Source: JBKBIP01 sp046297495
GTDB taxonomy: Bacteria; Planctomycetota; Planctomycetia; Gemmatales; Gemmataceae
NCBI GenBank assembly: GCA_046297495.1
Contig: JBKBIP010000024.1
Coordinates: forward strand, 26,871 to 90,870
Length of the DNA stretch: 64,000 nt
Direction of reading: 5' to 3'
The position numbers and the translations under genes were made by a program. The notes below the pieces were generated by a model, which was not told the origin of the DNA, ran no database searches, and worked only from the letters and a program-made list of their open reading frames with translations. Below, in pieces: positions 34,639-44,247 of the stretch; position 1 is the first letter of the stretch, and each line of letters starts with the position of its first letter.

Positions 34639-37600
34639 GCGCAAACACCGGCGCGTAGCTGGAACGCTTGAGAATATAAGCCCTGTCCATGCAGATAGCG
34701 AACCAGACGCTGGATTAAATCGCGTTCGCGGGTAGCGGCGGCGTCATCAAGATGGTCGAGCGCTCCGTGCCACTGACCGCGACGGATGAGAGTGCCAGGG
34801 TCCCCGAAGAGAATCAGCTTGTCCCGGGTCCGCGTCAGGGCCAAGGGGAGCGCGTTAGGGTCCGTGCCGAACGAAACGGCACGATGCGTGTGGCTGCGGG
34901 TCAAGCTCACCAGCACAGTTCGGTACTCCCGCTGCCGTGTCTCTTGCGGGATGGCGACATGGTGTTCCAAACCCGTATCACGCAATAAGGGGGACTGGCC
35001 AATCAAGGCACGGATCAACTCCACTTGAGCAGGATACAAGGCCAACACACCGACAGAGGCATCGGCCAAGCTCGTCAAGGAGATATCGCCATTCCGCGCC
35101 AGCTCCTCCAACATGCGGACCACGGCTTGGGCCTCGGCGTAGTTGACAATCCCTTGAGCCGGCAGACAGGCACGCCACTCCCGAGGCAGTCGCTCGACGT
35201 GTCGAGGATTGGCCAGATGACATTCCAGCCCCGCGCCGCCCCGGTCGGGACGCTTGCGGTCATTGGCGCGTCCTGGTCGGTGGCTCGGTTCCTTGTCCGG
35301 CGGCGGCACTGGCACGAATTCCACTGGTGTTGGCGTGTCCGCGTCAAGGGCCGATGTCTCCACCGGCCAACGGTAGCTGCCATTGTAGAGCAAATCACTG
35401 ACAATGGCTGCCAAGGGGAAGCGCATGCGGTGCGGCACGGGCAGCCATGCCGTCCGGCCCCAATCGCGGATGGGCAGATGTCGGCGCGCCCACTCCTCGG
35501 CCGCGTCGCGCGTCCAGCCGGCGGCGCGGTCGAACTCCAAGCCGAAGGTTCGCCAATAGGTGACACTAGGATGCCGTGCTTCGCTCCGTTCCCGGATCGA
35601 ACCGACCAGCTCGCGCACTCCCGGCGCCAGCGCTACCGCGGAGCCGCGCGAGCCGGGTGTGTCAGACAGCCGCAACACCAACCGCTGTTCCTCCGCGCAC
35701 CAGCTCAGCGCGTGGCCAGCTGCCTGGACGGGCAGCTCTTCTAATTCCTGGAACAGAAATTCCTTGGCCTCGCCGATGGTCATGGACGGCGGAAAGACCA
35801 CTTCGACCAAGCGTGGCTCCGTCCTTGGCAAGGTGAGGATGTGTAGCTCGATTTCCGGTCGATCCACCAACGGTTCGCATTCGATCCACGGACGTTGTTC
35901 CGGGAGGAACGGCGCGAGCTGGCAGCGCAAGCAGTCGTTTTCTTGAACCCATGTATAAGGCCAGCGGCTGGGGTCGCAATGAAGCTGGTCCCAGAGACGC
36001 TGGAAGAAGCTGACAGGTGGGGCGGAGTTGTCCGCCGAGGATGGGGAAGCCGACTTGCCTTTTCCGGCAGCGTGCTCGCCGTTGGCTGGCTCGGTCGTGT
36101 CCTGGTGCCTGGTGGGTTCGCCTACCAACACCCAGCGCCGTGCCCAGCGCGCGACGTGCAAAAACTCAGCTTCGCTGATCAACTGAGCGTCTTCCAGAAT
36201 CAACCAATCAAACTCTCGGAAATGAGAATTCTCTGAGTTGAAATGCTCATCACTTTCCCATCCGCGCGGCGTGGCCAGGACCACATTCATGTATTGCAAC
36301 AATCGTTGCGGCAGAGAGGCGCGCAATTGCTCCAGGCACTCGGCCCAGTCGTGAGCGAACAAGCGGTCTTGTTCGAAGCGTTCGCGCAACGCTTGCCAGG
36401 CTATCCGAGCCTCGGCAACCGCTCGCGGCGCGCAGGTGGCGGGGCGCGGCGCGCGGGGCGCCAGCTCCACCAAGCGCTGGTGCCATTTTTCTTGAACGAT
36501 CTGCTGTTCCTGTCGCAACGCCGCCAATTGATGATCGATGTGGGACTGGCGCCGTGTTACTTCAGCGTTGATGAGCCGGTCCCGATCCGCCGCGAAAACC
36601 GCGTTCGCTTGCTGACGCTCGCCGCTGAGGCAGAGGTTCTCAGCTTCGAGTTCGGCTTTCTCGCGCAGGAGTTGGCGGCGCTGTTCCGCGATACTGGCGT
36701 GTCGCGCGGGAATCCCCCGCAGCGTGGCCCGCCACCAAGCGAGCGTCCACCAGCAGCCCTGCTCTTTGGCTGTGACAAGCGGTTGAAGCGCCTCCAGTTG
36801 ACTTTCCACTTGAGCCAATTCTTGCTGACACTTGCTCAAGCGTTCTTGCAAAGCGGCCAGTGCGCAATCGAGACGTTGTACTGTCTCATCGTGCTGTTTC
36901 GCGCGGCAGCACAACTCGGCCAATCGGTCGTGCGGCGTTCCCGCCAAGGCTGGCTCGGTCTCATGCTGAATTTCCAGCGCCACGGCATCACGCTGTTTCG
37001 TCAACCGTCGCGCTTCCCCCTCCAGATGTTGCCAACGAGTTGCCAATTCCTCCAGAATCGACCAAAGCGGTTCGTCTCGGTCCCAACGGTGTTGGAGTTG
37101 TTCAAGGTCGATGATTTGTCGCCGGGTCTGAAGCAGAGATTGTTCCTGGATGTGCCGCAAGCGTTCCGCGAAGGTCAGGGATGCCTCGACGGGGGACAAG
37201 TCAGCGAGCCGTTCCTCGCGTTCCAGGCAGCGCACGGCGAATACGTCGGGGCAGGTAGCCAACCGCTCGCATAGGTAGCGCAACGAAGCCGCATGAGGAG
37301 CCAGCACCAGCACGCGCTCGCCGCGTCGGGCGGCTTGCACGATAATCTCACGCGCCACGCGCGACTTGCCGGTGCCAGGGAGACCTTGAATCAAGCAGAT
37401 ATCGGGGGTGTGCAGGGCACGGGTCACGGCCGCACGCTGGTTCTCGTCCAAGGCCGTATCGTGAAAGTCATCGGGGTGCCACGAGCTTGGATCGAGGGGA
37501 ACCAAATCGCCCTGGAGCACATGGGCCAAGACTTGACGAGGACGGTCAGTGCCAACCCCGTTGGCGGCGGCCAATTGATGTGCGTAGAGGACGCCTTGTT

Positions 37601-37790
37601 CGCGGGCCAAGCGCAACCACTCCGCTTGCTGCTCGGGCGCGGCAGTGAAGAACAGATGTTCCCAGAGGGGGAGACGGGCTTCTGTTCCGTCACCCGTCAC
37701 CCCTTCTGGGAGCATAGCAGGGGAGCCAGGGACTGATCGGAAGGCTGCTTCCGACCCACCACCTGAGGCTTGCCGTTCCCGTTGTGTCAT
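34635..37790 (-). CDS. Divergent SF1 (UPF1/DNA2-like) helicase with coiled-coil insertion
   Basis: 1051 residues. Helicase motifs in order: Q-like LDENQRAAVTRAL (about 113), Walker A QGLPGTGKSRVA (about 134), Ia RVLVLAPHAASL, then a 250-residue Gln/Glu/Arg-rich coiled coil (about 195-450). Motif II follows in FDWLILEDAQLISEAEF and III in RWVLVGEPTRHQ. The C-terminal lobe has GVLALYPAQVELIRALI, EYRTVLVSLTRS and motif VI LPLALTRTRDKLILFGDP. Motif II has Glu-Asp where DEA is expected, and motif III has GE for GD. An insertion of about 300 residues separates the lobes. It is coupled to the winged-helix gene; role unknown. Confidence 0.78.
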   Translation of the reverse strand: MTQRERQASGGGSEAAFRSVPGSPAMLPEGVTGDGTEARLPLWEHLFFTAAPEQQAEWLRLAREQGVLYAHQLAAANGVGTDRPRQVLAHVLQGDLVPLDPSSWHPDDFHDTALDENQRAAVTRALHTPDICLIQGLPGTGKSRVAREIIVQAARRGERVLVLAPHAASLRYLCERLATCPDVFAVRCLEREERLADLSPVEASLTFAERLRHIQEQSLLQTRRQIIDLEQLQHRWDRDEPLWSILEELATRWQHLEGEARRLTKQRDAVALEIQHETEPALAGTPHDRLAELCCRAKQHDETVQRLDCALAALQERLSKCQQELAQVESQLEALQPLVTAKEQGCWWTLAWWRATLRGIPARHASIAEQRRQLLREKAELEAENLCLSGERQQANAVFAADRDRLINAEVTRRQSHIDHQLAALRQEQQIVQEKWHQRLVELAPRAPRPATCAPRAVAEARIAWQALRERFEQDRLFAHDWAECLEQLRASLPQRLLQYMNVVLATPRGWESDEHFNSENSHFREFDWLILEDAQLISEAEFLHVARWARRWVLVGEPTRHQDTTEPANGEHAAGKGKSASPSSADNSAPPVSFFQRLWDQLHCDPSRWPYTWVQENDCLRCQLAPFLPEQRPWIECEPLVDRPEIELHILTLPRTEPRLVEVVFPPSMTIGEAKEFLFQELEELPVQAAGHALSWCAEEQRLVLRLSDTPGSRGSAVALAPGVRELVGSIRERSEARHPSVTYWRTFGLEFDRAAGWTRDAAEEWARRHLPIRDWGRTAWLPVPHRMRFPLAAIVSDLLYNGSYRWPVETSALDADTPTPVEFVPVPPPDKEPSHRPGRANDRKRPDRGGAGLECHLANPRHVERLPREWRACLPAQGIVNYAEAQAVVRMLEELARNGDISLTSLADASVGVLALYPAQVELIRALIGQSPLLRDTGLEHHVAIPQETRQREYRTVLVSLTRSHTHRAVSFGTDPNALPLALTRTRDKLILFGDPGTLIRRGQWHGALDHLDDAAATRERDLIQRLVRYLHGQGLYSQAFQLRAGVCA

Positions 37791-38217
37791 CGAGTATCCT
37801 CAGCGGCAATCCATATCATAGGGCTTTTTTTCATGGCATCATCGTGGGAAATTAGGCAGGTTCCATTTCCGTGGTGGCTCGTCCAACACGGCTGGACGTT
37901 CCCGCCGCGCCTCGCTTCACAATAATTCGCCGTAAGTATAATCACTTTTGTTTCGTCAAGCTATGTACTTGGGGGCAAACGGGTCTATTTTCTCAGGTTT
38001 CTCACCTAGAGGGAATGGCATCCGGCTTGGAAATCTCATCCCCTATTCTCAGCCTGTTAGAAACATCTCCGGCGAGTGGGGGCCGTGCGGCTCCCGGTGC
38101 AGGGCGTCATTGGGAGCCTGACGGCCTCCGCTCGCCAGTTTTCCCATATGGGAGTTTCCTAACGGATTCTTCAGTGTTAGGAGACTTGTCGAAAAAGTTA
38201 GGCAAGCATGTTGGACT
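37791..38217. other. Intergenic region upstream of the helicase gene
   Basis: About 430 bases without a convincing gene. It holds a long imperfect inverted repeat at 38071-38136 and a smaller CCTAAC/GTTAGG hairpin at about 38158-38181. The part 37910-38050 is relatively AT-rich and may hold the helicase promoter. Confidence 0.5.
38071..38136. repeat. Imperfect inverted repeat with 25-base arms
   Basis: Arms 38071-38095 and 38112-38136 (both of the form GGCGAG..GG.GGCCGT..GGCTCCC) pair at 21 of 25 positions with a 16-base spacer. TTAGAAAC before it and GTTTCCTAA after it extend the symmetry to about 38057-38163. The unequal decay of the arms suggests a REP- or MITE-like element rather than a functional terminator. 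Confidence 0.7.
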
Positions 38218-39729
38218 TCATCTTCCCTCCACGCGGAGAACCTCGATGGCGGGTTTCGCCATCATCACGCGCATGACCGGCAGCATCGGCACCAGCGATT
38301 GCGTGTCGTGCCAGCTGTGATCGGCGATCTTGATGTGAGCGGCGCCGATGTGCCCCTGACCCAGCGTACTGTCAATCGCCAGCCATTGTCCATGCGCGAA
38401 AACTTCCGTCCACATATGATAGGCCAGCGTGGGGCCTTGAGACAATTCGGCATACACCAAGCCTACCGCTGTCCGCGATGGGACGCCGACGGCCCGGCAC
38501 ATGGCCGCCGTCAACATCGAAAATTCGCTGCAATCCCCTTCCAAGGTACGGGCGACATGATCCGCCGTCGCCATCGCTTCCGTGAAGTTTAACACTTTCA
38601 TGCGTTGGCGCACCCATTTTTCGATCCGCTGGGCTTTTTTCCAGGGATCGGTTTCGTCGCCAACGGCTTGCGCGGCATACATCCGCACCCGGGCATCGTC
38701 ACAGTTGATGAAGTAATTACTTTGCAAAAACTCCGCGCCGGCCTTCTCCGTCCCCTTCATGGTCGGGGCTTTGACCGCCCGCACATGCAACTCGAACGAT
38801 TTATCTCGAACATTTTTCACCTCTTGCCGGTCATCCTGAGCGAAGGCCGTGCTGGGATCGTCGTCATCCTTCAAGGTGATGCGATAGACGACGGCGTCGG
38901 TGTCATGTGGCCGCGCCAAACGGCGATTCAGTCGGATGCTTTGCGTCAGCCCCACGTCGGTCATCGACGATGGCACCGCGATCGGCGCCAGGGCCACGGC
39001 GCGCGTCGCGCGATACAGGACGATCTTGCCCAAACCGGGAATCTGCGTCTCGGAACGAAGCGGCTCACGCTGGGCGTTGAGCCACATGTGCATGGCCGGC
39101 AATTGAATGCTGGAGCCGCCCGGCAGCATGATCTTTTCCGGCGTCACTTCGACGCGCAGCAGTTTCTTCTTTTCCTGAAATACTTCCGTTTCTTCCTCAT
39201 CCTTGACTTGGACGCGAACGGTGACGATGGCATTCAACGTCGGCTCGAAACTCTTGTACGTGAGTTGATCCCCTGGTTTAACCTTCCGTTCCTGAAAGAG
39301 ACGTTGTTGTTTGTATAACCCAAGCACATCATCGCTCCAGGGGATCTTACGTTCCACCTGATATTGCCCCTCTACTTTGACGACCATCTGGTTGCCAACC
39401 AAACGCCCTTTCAACACCATTTGCTGTTGTTTGCCCAGATATTGGACCATGGACACGCCCACGACCTTGCCGTCTGGCGTTTCCTCGGTTCCGGATTCCA
39501 TGCGCATCGAGGCGGTGTCCCGGAAGCGACGGACGCTCAAGTTCATGGTCAAATGGGCATGCAGCTCCTTGCCGACTTCCTGCACCCGCGTATGAAAATA
39601 GCCGGCGCGATGACCGTCGAGATAAGCCGCATCCCAAGTTTCATACACCACCGGGTCGGCGGCCCGCGCTGGCGCCAGCGGCATCAGCACCACAAACGCC
39701 CCTAGCCACGCCATGCCCCATTTGTTCAT
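38218..39729 (-). CDS. Secreted transglutaminase-like protein
   Basis: 503 residues with a signal peptide (WLGAFVVLMPLAPARA). The N-terminal two thirds are beta-rich and unrecognised. The C-terminal transglutaminase core has the Cys-His-Asp triad: EGDCSEFSMLTAAMCRAVG (Cys about 402), AYHMWTEVF (His about 441) and WLAIDSTLG (Asp about 456). Bacterial members are mostly proteases or amidases acting on envelope proteins or peptide cross-links. A GC-rich hairpin (39761-39790) lies about 30 bases upstream of the start. Confidence 0.85.
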   Translation of the reverse strand: MNKWGMAWLGAFVVLMPLAPARAADPVVYETWDAAYLDGHRAGYFHTRVQEVGKELHAHLTMNLSVRRFRDTASMRMESGTEETPDGKVVGVSMVQYLGKQQQMVLKGRLVGNQMVVKVEGQYQVERKIPWSDDVLGLYKQQRLFQERKVKPGDQLTYKSFEPTLNAIVTVRVQVKDEEETEVFQEKKKLLRVEVTPEKIMLPGGSSIQLPAMHMWLNAQREPLRSETQIPGLGKIVLYRATRAVALAPIAVPSSMTDVGLTQSIRLNRRLARPHDTDAVVYRITLKDDDDPSTAFAQDDRQEVKNVRDKSFELHVRAVKAPTMKGTEKAGAEFLQSNYFINCDDARVRMYAAQAVGDETDPWKKAQRIEKWVRQRMKVLNFTEAMATADHVARTLEGDCSEFSMLTAAMCRAVGVPSRTAVGLVYAELSQGPTLAYHMWTEVFAHGQWLAIDSTLGQGHIGAAHIKIADHSWHDTQSLVPMLPVMRVMMAKPAIEVLRVEGR

Positions 39730-40349
39730 GTCAGACTCCTTCTCTCGAGTCAGTCATTTCGCCCGGTTTCCAAAGCTGGAGAGACCGGGCCGCCGTTTCT
39801 CATTCTCCCAATCATATCCAGACTGAGCAAGGAACCAACGCCAGAAACGATTGCCGCAAAGCAGGAAATCGGGGGGAAGCAGGGAGGTTGTATAAAGGAT
39901 AACCAACTTGCGGGTGGTGTCGAGTCAATTTCCGTGGATTTATCAATTTCGCCAGATTGTTTGAGGCTGGCACCTTTCCCCTGGTGAGTGAGATTGCCAC
40001 CACGGAACAATGACCGAGCGCTGGCTCCGTTTCGGAAGCCAACCGAGTGTCCGACCAGGTCAAGATTGATCACCGACAAACCAGCATGATTGATAATCAC
40101 ACACCGGGAAGATGCGTCCCCAGGCCGGATTTCGTGCCCAGATGGTTCCCAACATTATGAAATATCGGACATTGTGTATTGCAACAATTGTCGTCTCTTG
40201 TGGATTGTGGCTTTGGTATTGGAATTGCGGGGATAGGGGGGGGGCTTTTCGGAAGAAAAAGGGACCGGAGACCCCAACCTTCCCCCCATTTGTAGCGTAC
40301 AATAAGCACAGATACGTCAACCGCAGTCTCGCTTGAAGGAGATAGCGAC
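39730..40349. other. Long intergenic region upstream of csrA
   Basis: About 620 bases with no convincing gene on either strand. The left end holds a hairpin at 39761-39790. A G9 run lies near 40231-40239, and TACAAT at 40298-40303 could be a -10 box for csrA, although no good -35 is spaced from it. Otherwise I see nothing definite. Confidence 0.45.
39761..39790 (-). promoter_or_regulatory. Leader hairpin upstream of the transglutaminase gene
   Basis: GCCCGGTTTC pairs with GAGACCGGGC (one mismatch) around a 10-base loop. It lies about 30 bases before the ATG of the transglutaminase gene and is probably in its 5' leader. It may influence translation or be a remnant terminator. Confidence 0.4.
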
Positions 40350-40544
40350 ATGCTGGTCTTAAGCCGCAAGCTCGGAGAAAAGATCGTCATTGGCGACAAC
40401 ATCTGTATCACCTTGGTGGACATCGATCGAGGCAAAGTGCGCCTCGGCATCGAAGCCCCTCGTGAGGTTCCGATCTTTCGCCAGGAACTGTTAAACAATA
40501 CTCCACCGACTCCCACGCCGGATACGGTGGTGGTGTCCAAGTAA
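40350..40544 (+). CDS. csrA: Carbon storage regulator CsrA, copy 1
   Basis: 64 residues with the complete CsrA core: MLVLSRKLGEKIVIGD, then ITLVDIDRGKVRLGIEAP and REVPIFRQE. CsrA is a dimeric RNA-binding protein that recognises GGA in hairpin loops and controls translation; the RNA-contacting Leu4 and Arg44-region residues are present. The C-terminal tail is short and Pro/Thr-rich. AAGGAG lies 8 bases upstream of the ATG. It is monocistronic, and a second, divergent csrA lies at 62659-62859. Confidence 0.95.
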   Translation: MLVLSRKLGEKIVIGDNICITLVDIDRGKVRLGIEAPREVPIFRQELLNNTPPTPTPDTVVVSK

Positions 40545-40635
40545 CCCATCTTCTCTTCACCGCGCAGGTAAGCGAGATGTATACGGCTTGGATACTTTCG
40601 ATCCCTGTCCGGAATCGTCCCAGGCGAAGCAATGG

Positions 40636-43600
40636 TCATTTCCGAGGCGTGGGTTGCGTTTTCTCAATGGCGCGCAATTGCTCGGTGAACTCGGCGTTGT
40701 CGGGAGCCAGGCGCACCGCATCCCGTTGCAAGGCCAAAGCCGAATCGTGCTGTCCCCGTCGCAGGTGGGCAGCGGCCAGCCAGTGCAAGATGGCGGCATC
40801 CTTTCGTTGACTCTTTTCGACGGCCGCCGTCAAATCGGCCAAGGCTTGTTCTTCCCCGCGTTCCCAAAGAACTCGGCCCCGAACGTACCAACCGCGCGGA
40901 TCATCCGGACTCAAGCGGATGGCGTGCTCGGCGTCGTGCAAGGCCCGACTGAGCCGGCCTTTTTCCAGCGCCAACAAGCCGCGCAGGGCGAATGCCGGCC
41001 CGATGGGGGTGTCGTCTCGACATGCCTTGGCCAACAACGTCCCCACTCGCGCGACCGCTCCCTCCACGTCCCAGGCATATTCCGCGCAGACGAAGGCATC
41101 GACGGCCCGCGTCCAAGCTTCCTCCTCGTCCGGGGGCATGGTCACGGTCTTCAGAATGGCGGCCCGGCGTTGTGTTAGCGGTGGCACCAGGGCGCAGGTG
41201 CTGGCCAAATCGGCATGGTTTTTGGCCAGGCGCTCGGCCCGCAAGGCCTGATCCTCGGCTTGGCGCAGGTTCCCCAAGGCAATGTGACTACGAATCAACC
41301 CTGCCAACGCCGGCGCGGCCAAGCCCGCCTGTTCCAAATGCTGGGCGGCTTTCTCGAACTCGCCACGTTGTTCATGAACTAACCCCATGACGAGGTGCGC
41401 CAGCGGCGTAAAAGCGAGGTCGCCGGAGCGCTGGGCCAACTCCAAGGCGTCGTCGGGACGGTTCAGCCGCCAATGCCAGTCAGCAGCCAAGGCCAACATG
41501 TCGGCATCCCCGGTCGCCAGAATGGTGTAACGGCGCACATAGTCGAGTGCCGATTTCTTGTCTTTTGCCGCCAGGGATAATTCGATCAAACGGGCCAGCG
41601 CCGCGTCGGCTTTCTCGTTCAGCCGCAGCGCCGTGCGATAGGCGTCGGTGGCCGCGTCCAGTTGGCGCAATTGTTCATGGATGCGCCCCTTGAACACCAA
41701 GGCGGACGAGGTGAAGACGACAGCCGGGTCGGCGTTCGCCGCCATGTCCAGATGTTTGAGGGCGTTCTCCGGCATATCTTGGGCGAACCAGCCGCGCGCC
41801 AGCTCGTAGTGTGCCGTGGCCCGCCAGTAAGCCGGTCCCTTGCGCGAAGCGGGCCACAACACCTTGCGGGCGCCGGCATGGTCTCCCCGCTCCCCCAGCG
41901 CGCGCCCCAAGGCCACGCGATACGCCGCTTCTTGGGGGAACAGCCGCACCAGTTCCCGATAGGCTTCCTCCCGCGCGCGCGGCTGGTCGGCGGTTTCCAC
42001 GACCATCTCAGCCAGGATTTGGTCGAGCGGATGAAAGAAGCGGGCGCGGCGCAGCACCAGCCCAGCCTGGGAAAGAAAGCCGTGCCGCAGCAGCAGCCGG
42101 GCCAGGATGATTGCGGATTCACGGTCGGCTGGCACAAAATGACAATAGGAAGCCAACAGCGGCAGATCGGCCAGATCGTTGGCCGGACGCAACGTCAACC
42201 AGACGCGATAATGCCGCGCCACTTCTTCTTGAAACCGCTGAAACGATTCAAAATCAGCGGGAACGACCCGTGTTTTGTGCAAACGCGTGTGATAGTTCAG
42301 TTCGATCCGCCGGGGTTCAGCCTCATCGACGCGCACGTTGAGACGAAAAATACCCCAGGGGGATTCGATCTCATGATCGTCGGGATAATCGCTCAGGCGA
42401 TATGCGGGTGGCAAGTGAATGACATAACGATGACGAGACTCAAAGGGATGCCCTAGGTCGAGCGGCGTCTGGCGCTCTGGCGCAAGGGTATGGTAAAGCA
42501 AGCGCGACCACAGGGGGCTGTCGGTGACGCTCCCCTCTGGTTCCGGGTCGCCGCGAAAGTGCTCGGCAATCTCGAAGACGACATGGGCCGTTACCGGCTT
42601 ATCAAAATCGGTTAGAGCGGCTTCCTCGATGGTCAACGCGCGCAAGCGGGCTTGGCCGTGGGTGTCGAGCAGCTCGCGGGTCATGAGACGGCGTCGCTCA
42701 CCACTGGGCACTTCCAGCCACTCGTCGCGCCGCTCCAGCGCCGCCAGACCGTGCGCCTGGAGCGTGCGTTCCGAGCGCGTCGAGCCATCTGCCCCAATCG
42801 AGACCACGGTGATCTGTTCGATGCGATTGTCCAAGGGGGTTAGCGGCGGCGTGCGCAACAAGCGGATGCCGTCGTCCCCCACCACGTAGGCCAGCCGGTC
42901 CCGGTCGTGATCGGGGAGAAAGTTCCAGCCCGCCCCCCGCGCCGTGGTGTCAATCCAATGATCTTGATCATCAATAGTCACGAGCAAGAGGGCGTGGGTG
43001 CCCCACGGCGACGGCACAGTCTCGATTACCTGGCCGTCTCCTTGGGTGCCGATGGTCGCCAGCGCTGTTGGGATACCCGCCGCACGCAGCATCACCGCCA
43101 ACAGCTGCGTTTGATCCTTGCAATCGCCGTAGCGATTGGCCAACACCGTCGCTGGCGGGTGCGGCTTGTAGTCATGCTCAGTGCCGCTGGACACGTAGCG
43201 GACATGACGGCGCACCCAATAGGTCAGGGCGCGGGCCTTGTCCAACGGATCGTCCAAATCACGCGTCACGTCCTGGACAATCTCCTGAATGGCCGGCGTG
43301 CATTCCCAACACGCGCCCCGCAGCTTCTTCGTCCACCGGCCCACGTCGTCCCAGGAACGAAAAGTTGAGCACACCACTTGCAAACGCAGCTCTTCCTTGG
43401 AGGGGCCGTCCGTTTCCTGAGGCAGCTGCCGACGGTCGCGGACCTGCCACAGATACGTCGTCGTCTCGTCGGTATGCTCGATAGTCGGCTTCACCTGGCC
43501 GCCGATGCTGGCGTATCGCAGCTGTTGATCGCGGGGCAGGCGGACGCGCAGCTCATCGAGCACGACGGGATAGCGGTCGTCGCCGAAGGTATAGCGCGTG

Positions 43601-44247
43601 AAGAAGTGCCCTTGATGTTCGGGGTTGCGGCCGCGCGTGGTCCATTTCACATCGAGCACGTCCCCTACTTCCAAGCTGGGAAAAGAGATGACCAGCTCTT
43701 TACCAGGGGTGTACACCTGGTAATCCGTGNNNNNNNNNNNNNNNNNNNNNNNNNNNNNNNNNNNNNNNNNNNNNNNNNNNNNNNNNNNNNNNNNNNNNNN
43801 NNNNNNNNNNNNNNNNNNNNNNNNNNTGCTGAGATCGCGCAATTGCACATGCCGTGGCTCGATGGGGACCGATTTGCCCCCTGCCTTACGGACACGGGCT
43901 TCGTTCAAAGTCAGCTTCTCAAAGGCGGGATCGTAAAAGATGCGGTATTCCCCCAGATCGTCGATCCCCTTGCGGCTATTGAGGCGGACGATGTCGTGAC
44001 AAATGGTTTCGAGGGTGCCATCGGCTTCGACCAGATAGTTCAGGGCGTAATAGAGCGTGCAAGCGGGCGCGTCATCCAGGAACACGGCGGGAACCTGCCG
44101 CCACTGGCTGGCCTTGTACGAATAGGGAACCGGCTCGCGCGCCGGCCCGCGCGGCACTGGCCACTCCGCCGCCGACCCACCGCCCACTCCGATCAGCGCC
44201 AGCACTAGCGCCGTCCCACTTCCGAACCTAAAACGCCGATCCGCCAT
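40636..44247 (-). CDS. Large DUF3857-transglutaminase-TPR protein, contains N run
   Basis: About 1203 codons, 33 of them masked. A signal sequence (GTALVLALIGVGGG) precedes a DUF3857 domain (about 60-230, LVISFPSLEVGDVLDVKWTT). A transglutaminase core follows, with NRYGDCKDQTQLLAVMLRAAG (Cys), GTHALLLVTI (His) and HWIDTT (Asp), then a beta region. From about residue 700 a long stretch of TPR-like helical repeats runs to the C-terminus (for example AYRELVRLFPQEAAYRVALGRA). The ATG at 44247 gives the signal peptide. It is probably an envelope scaffold or peptidase. Confidence 0.82.
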   Translation of the reverse strand: MADRRFRFGSGTALVLALIGVGGGSAAEWPVPRGPAREPVPYSYKASQWRQVPAVFLDDAPACTLYYALNYLVEADGTLETICHDIVRLNSRKGIDDLGEYRIFYDPAFEKLTLNEARVRKAGGKSVPIEPRHVQLRDLSXXXXXXXXXXXXXXXXXXXXXXXXXXXXXXXXXTDYQVYTPGKELVISFPSLEVGDVLDVKWTTRGRNPEHQGHFFTRYTFGDDRYPVVLDELRVRLPRDQQLRYASIGGQVKPTIEHTDETTTYLWQVRDRRQLPQETDGPSKEELRLQVVCSTFRSWDDVGRWTKKLRGACWECTPAIQEIVQDVTRDLDDPLDKARALTYWVRRHVRYVSSGTEHDYKPHPPATVLANRYGDCKDQTQLLAVMLRAAGIPTALATIGTQGDGQVIETVPSPWGTHALLLVTIDDQDHWIDTTARGAGWNFLPDHDRDRLAYVVGDDGIRLLRTPPLTPLDNRIEQITVVSIGADGSTRSERTLQAHGLAALERRDEWLEVPSGERRRLMTRELLDTHGQARLRALTIEEAALTDFDKPVTAHVVFEIAEHFRGDPEPEGSVTDSPLWSRLLYHTLAPERQTPLDLGHPFESRHRYVIHLPPAYRLSDYPDDHEIESPWGIFRLNVRVDEAEPRRIELNYHTRLHKTRVVPADFESFQRFQEEVARHYRVWLTLRPANDLADLPLLASYCHFVPADRESAIILARLLLRHGFLSQAGLVLRRARFFHPLDQILAEMVVETADQPRAREEAYRELVRLFPQEAAYRVALGRALGERGDHAGARKVLWPASRKGPAYWRATAHYELARGWFAQDMPENALKHLDMAANADPAVVFTSSALVFKGRIHEQLRQLDAATDAYRTALRLNEKADAALARLIELSLAAKDKKSALDYVRRYTILATGDADMLALAADWHWRLNRPDDALELAQRSGDLAFTPLAHLVMGLVHEQRGEFEKAAQHLEQAGLAAPALAGLIRSHIALGNLRQAEDQALRAERLAKNHADLASTCALVPPLTQRRAAILKTVTMPPDEEEAWTRAVDAFVCAEYAWDVEGAVARVGTLLAKACRDDTPIGPAFALRGLLALEKGRLSRALHDAEHAIRLSPDDPRGWYVRGRVLWERGEEQALADLTAAVEKSQRKDAAILHWLAAAHLRRGQHDSALALQRDAVRLAPDNAEFTEQLRAIEKTQPTPRK
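43730..43826. other. Run of 97 N inside the DUF3857 gene
   Basis: On the minus strand the flanks read VQLRDLS before and TDYQVYT after. Both are in frame if 97 (or 1) bases are missing. Relatives, as I recall them, run directly from LRD to TDY, so the real gap may be one base. Confidence 0.9.
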
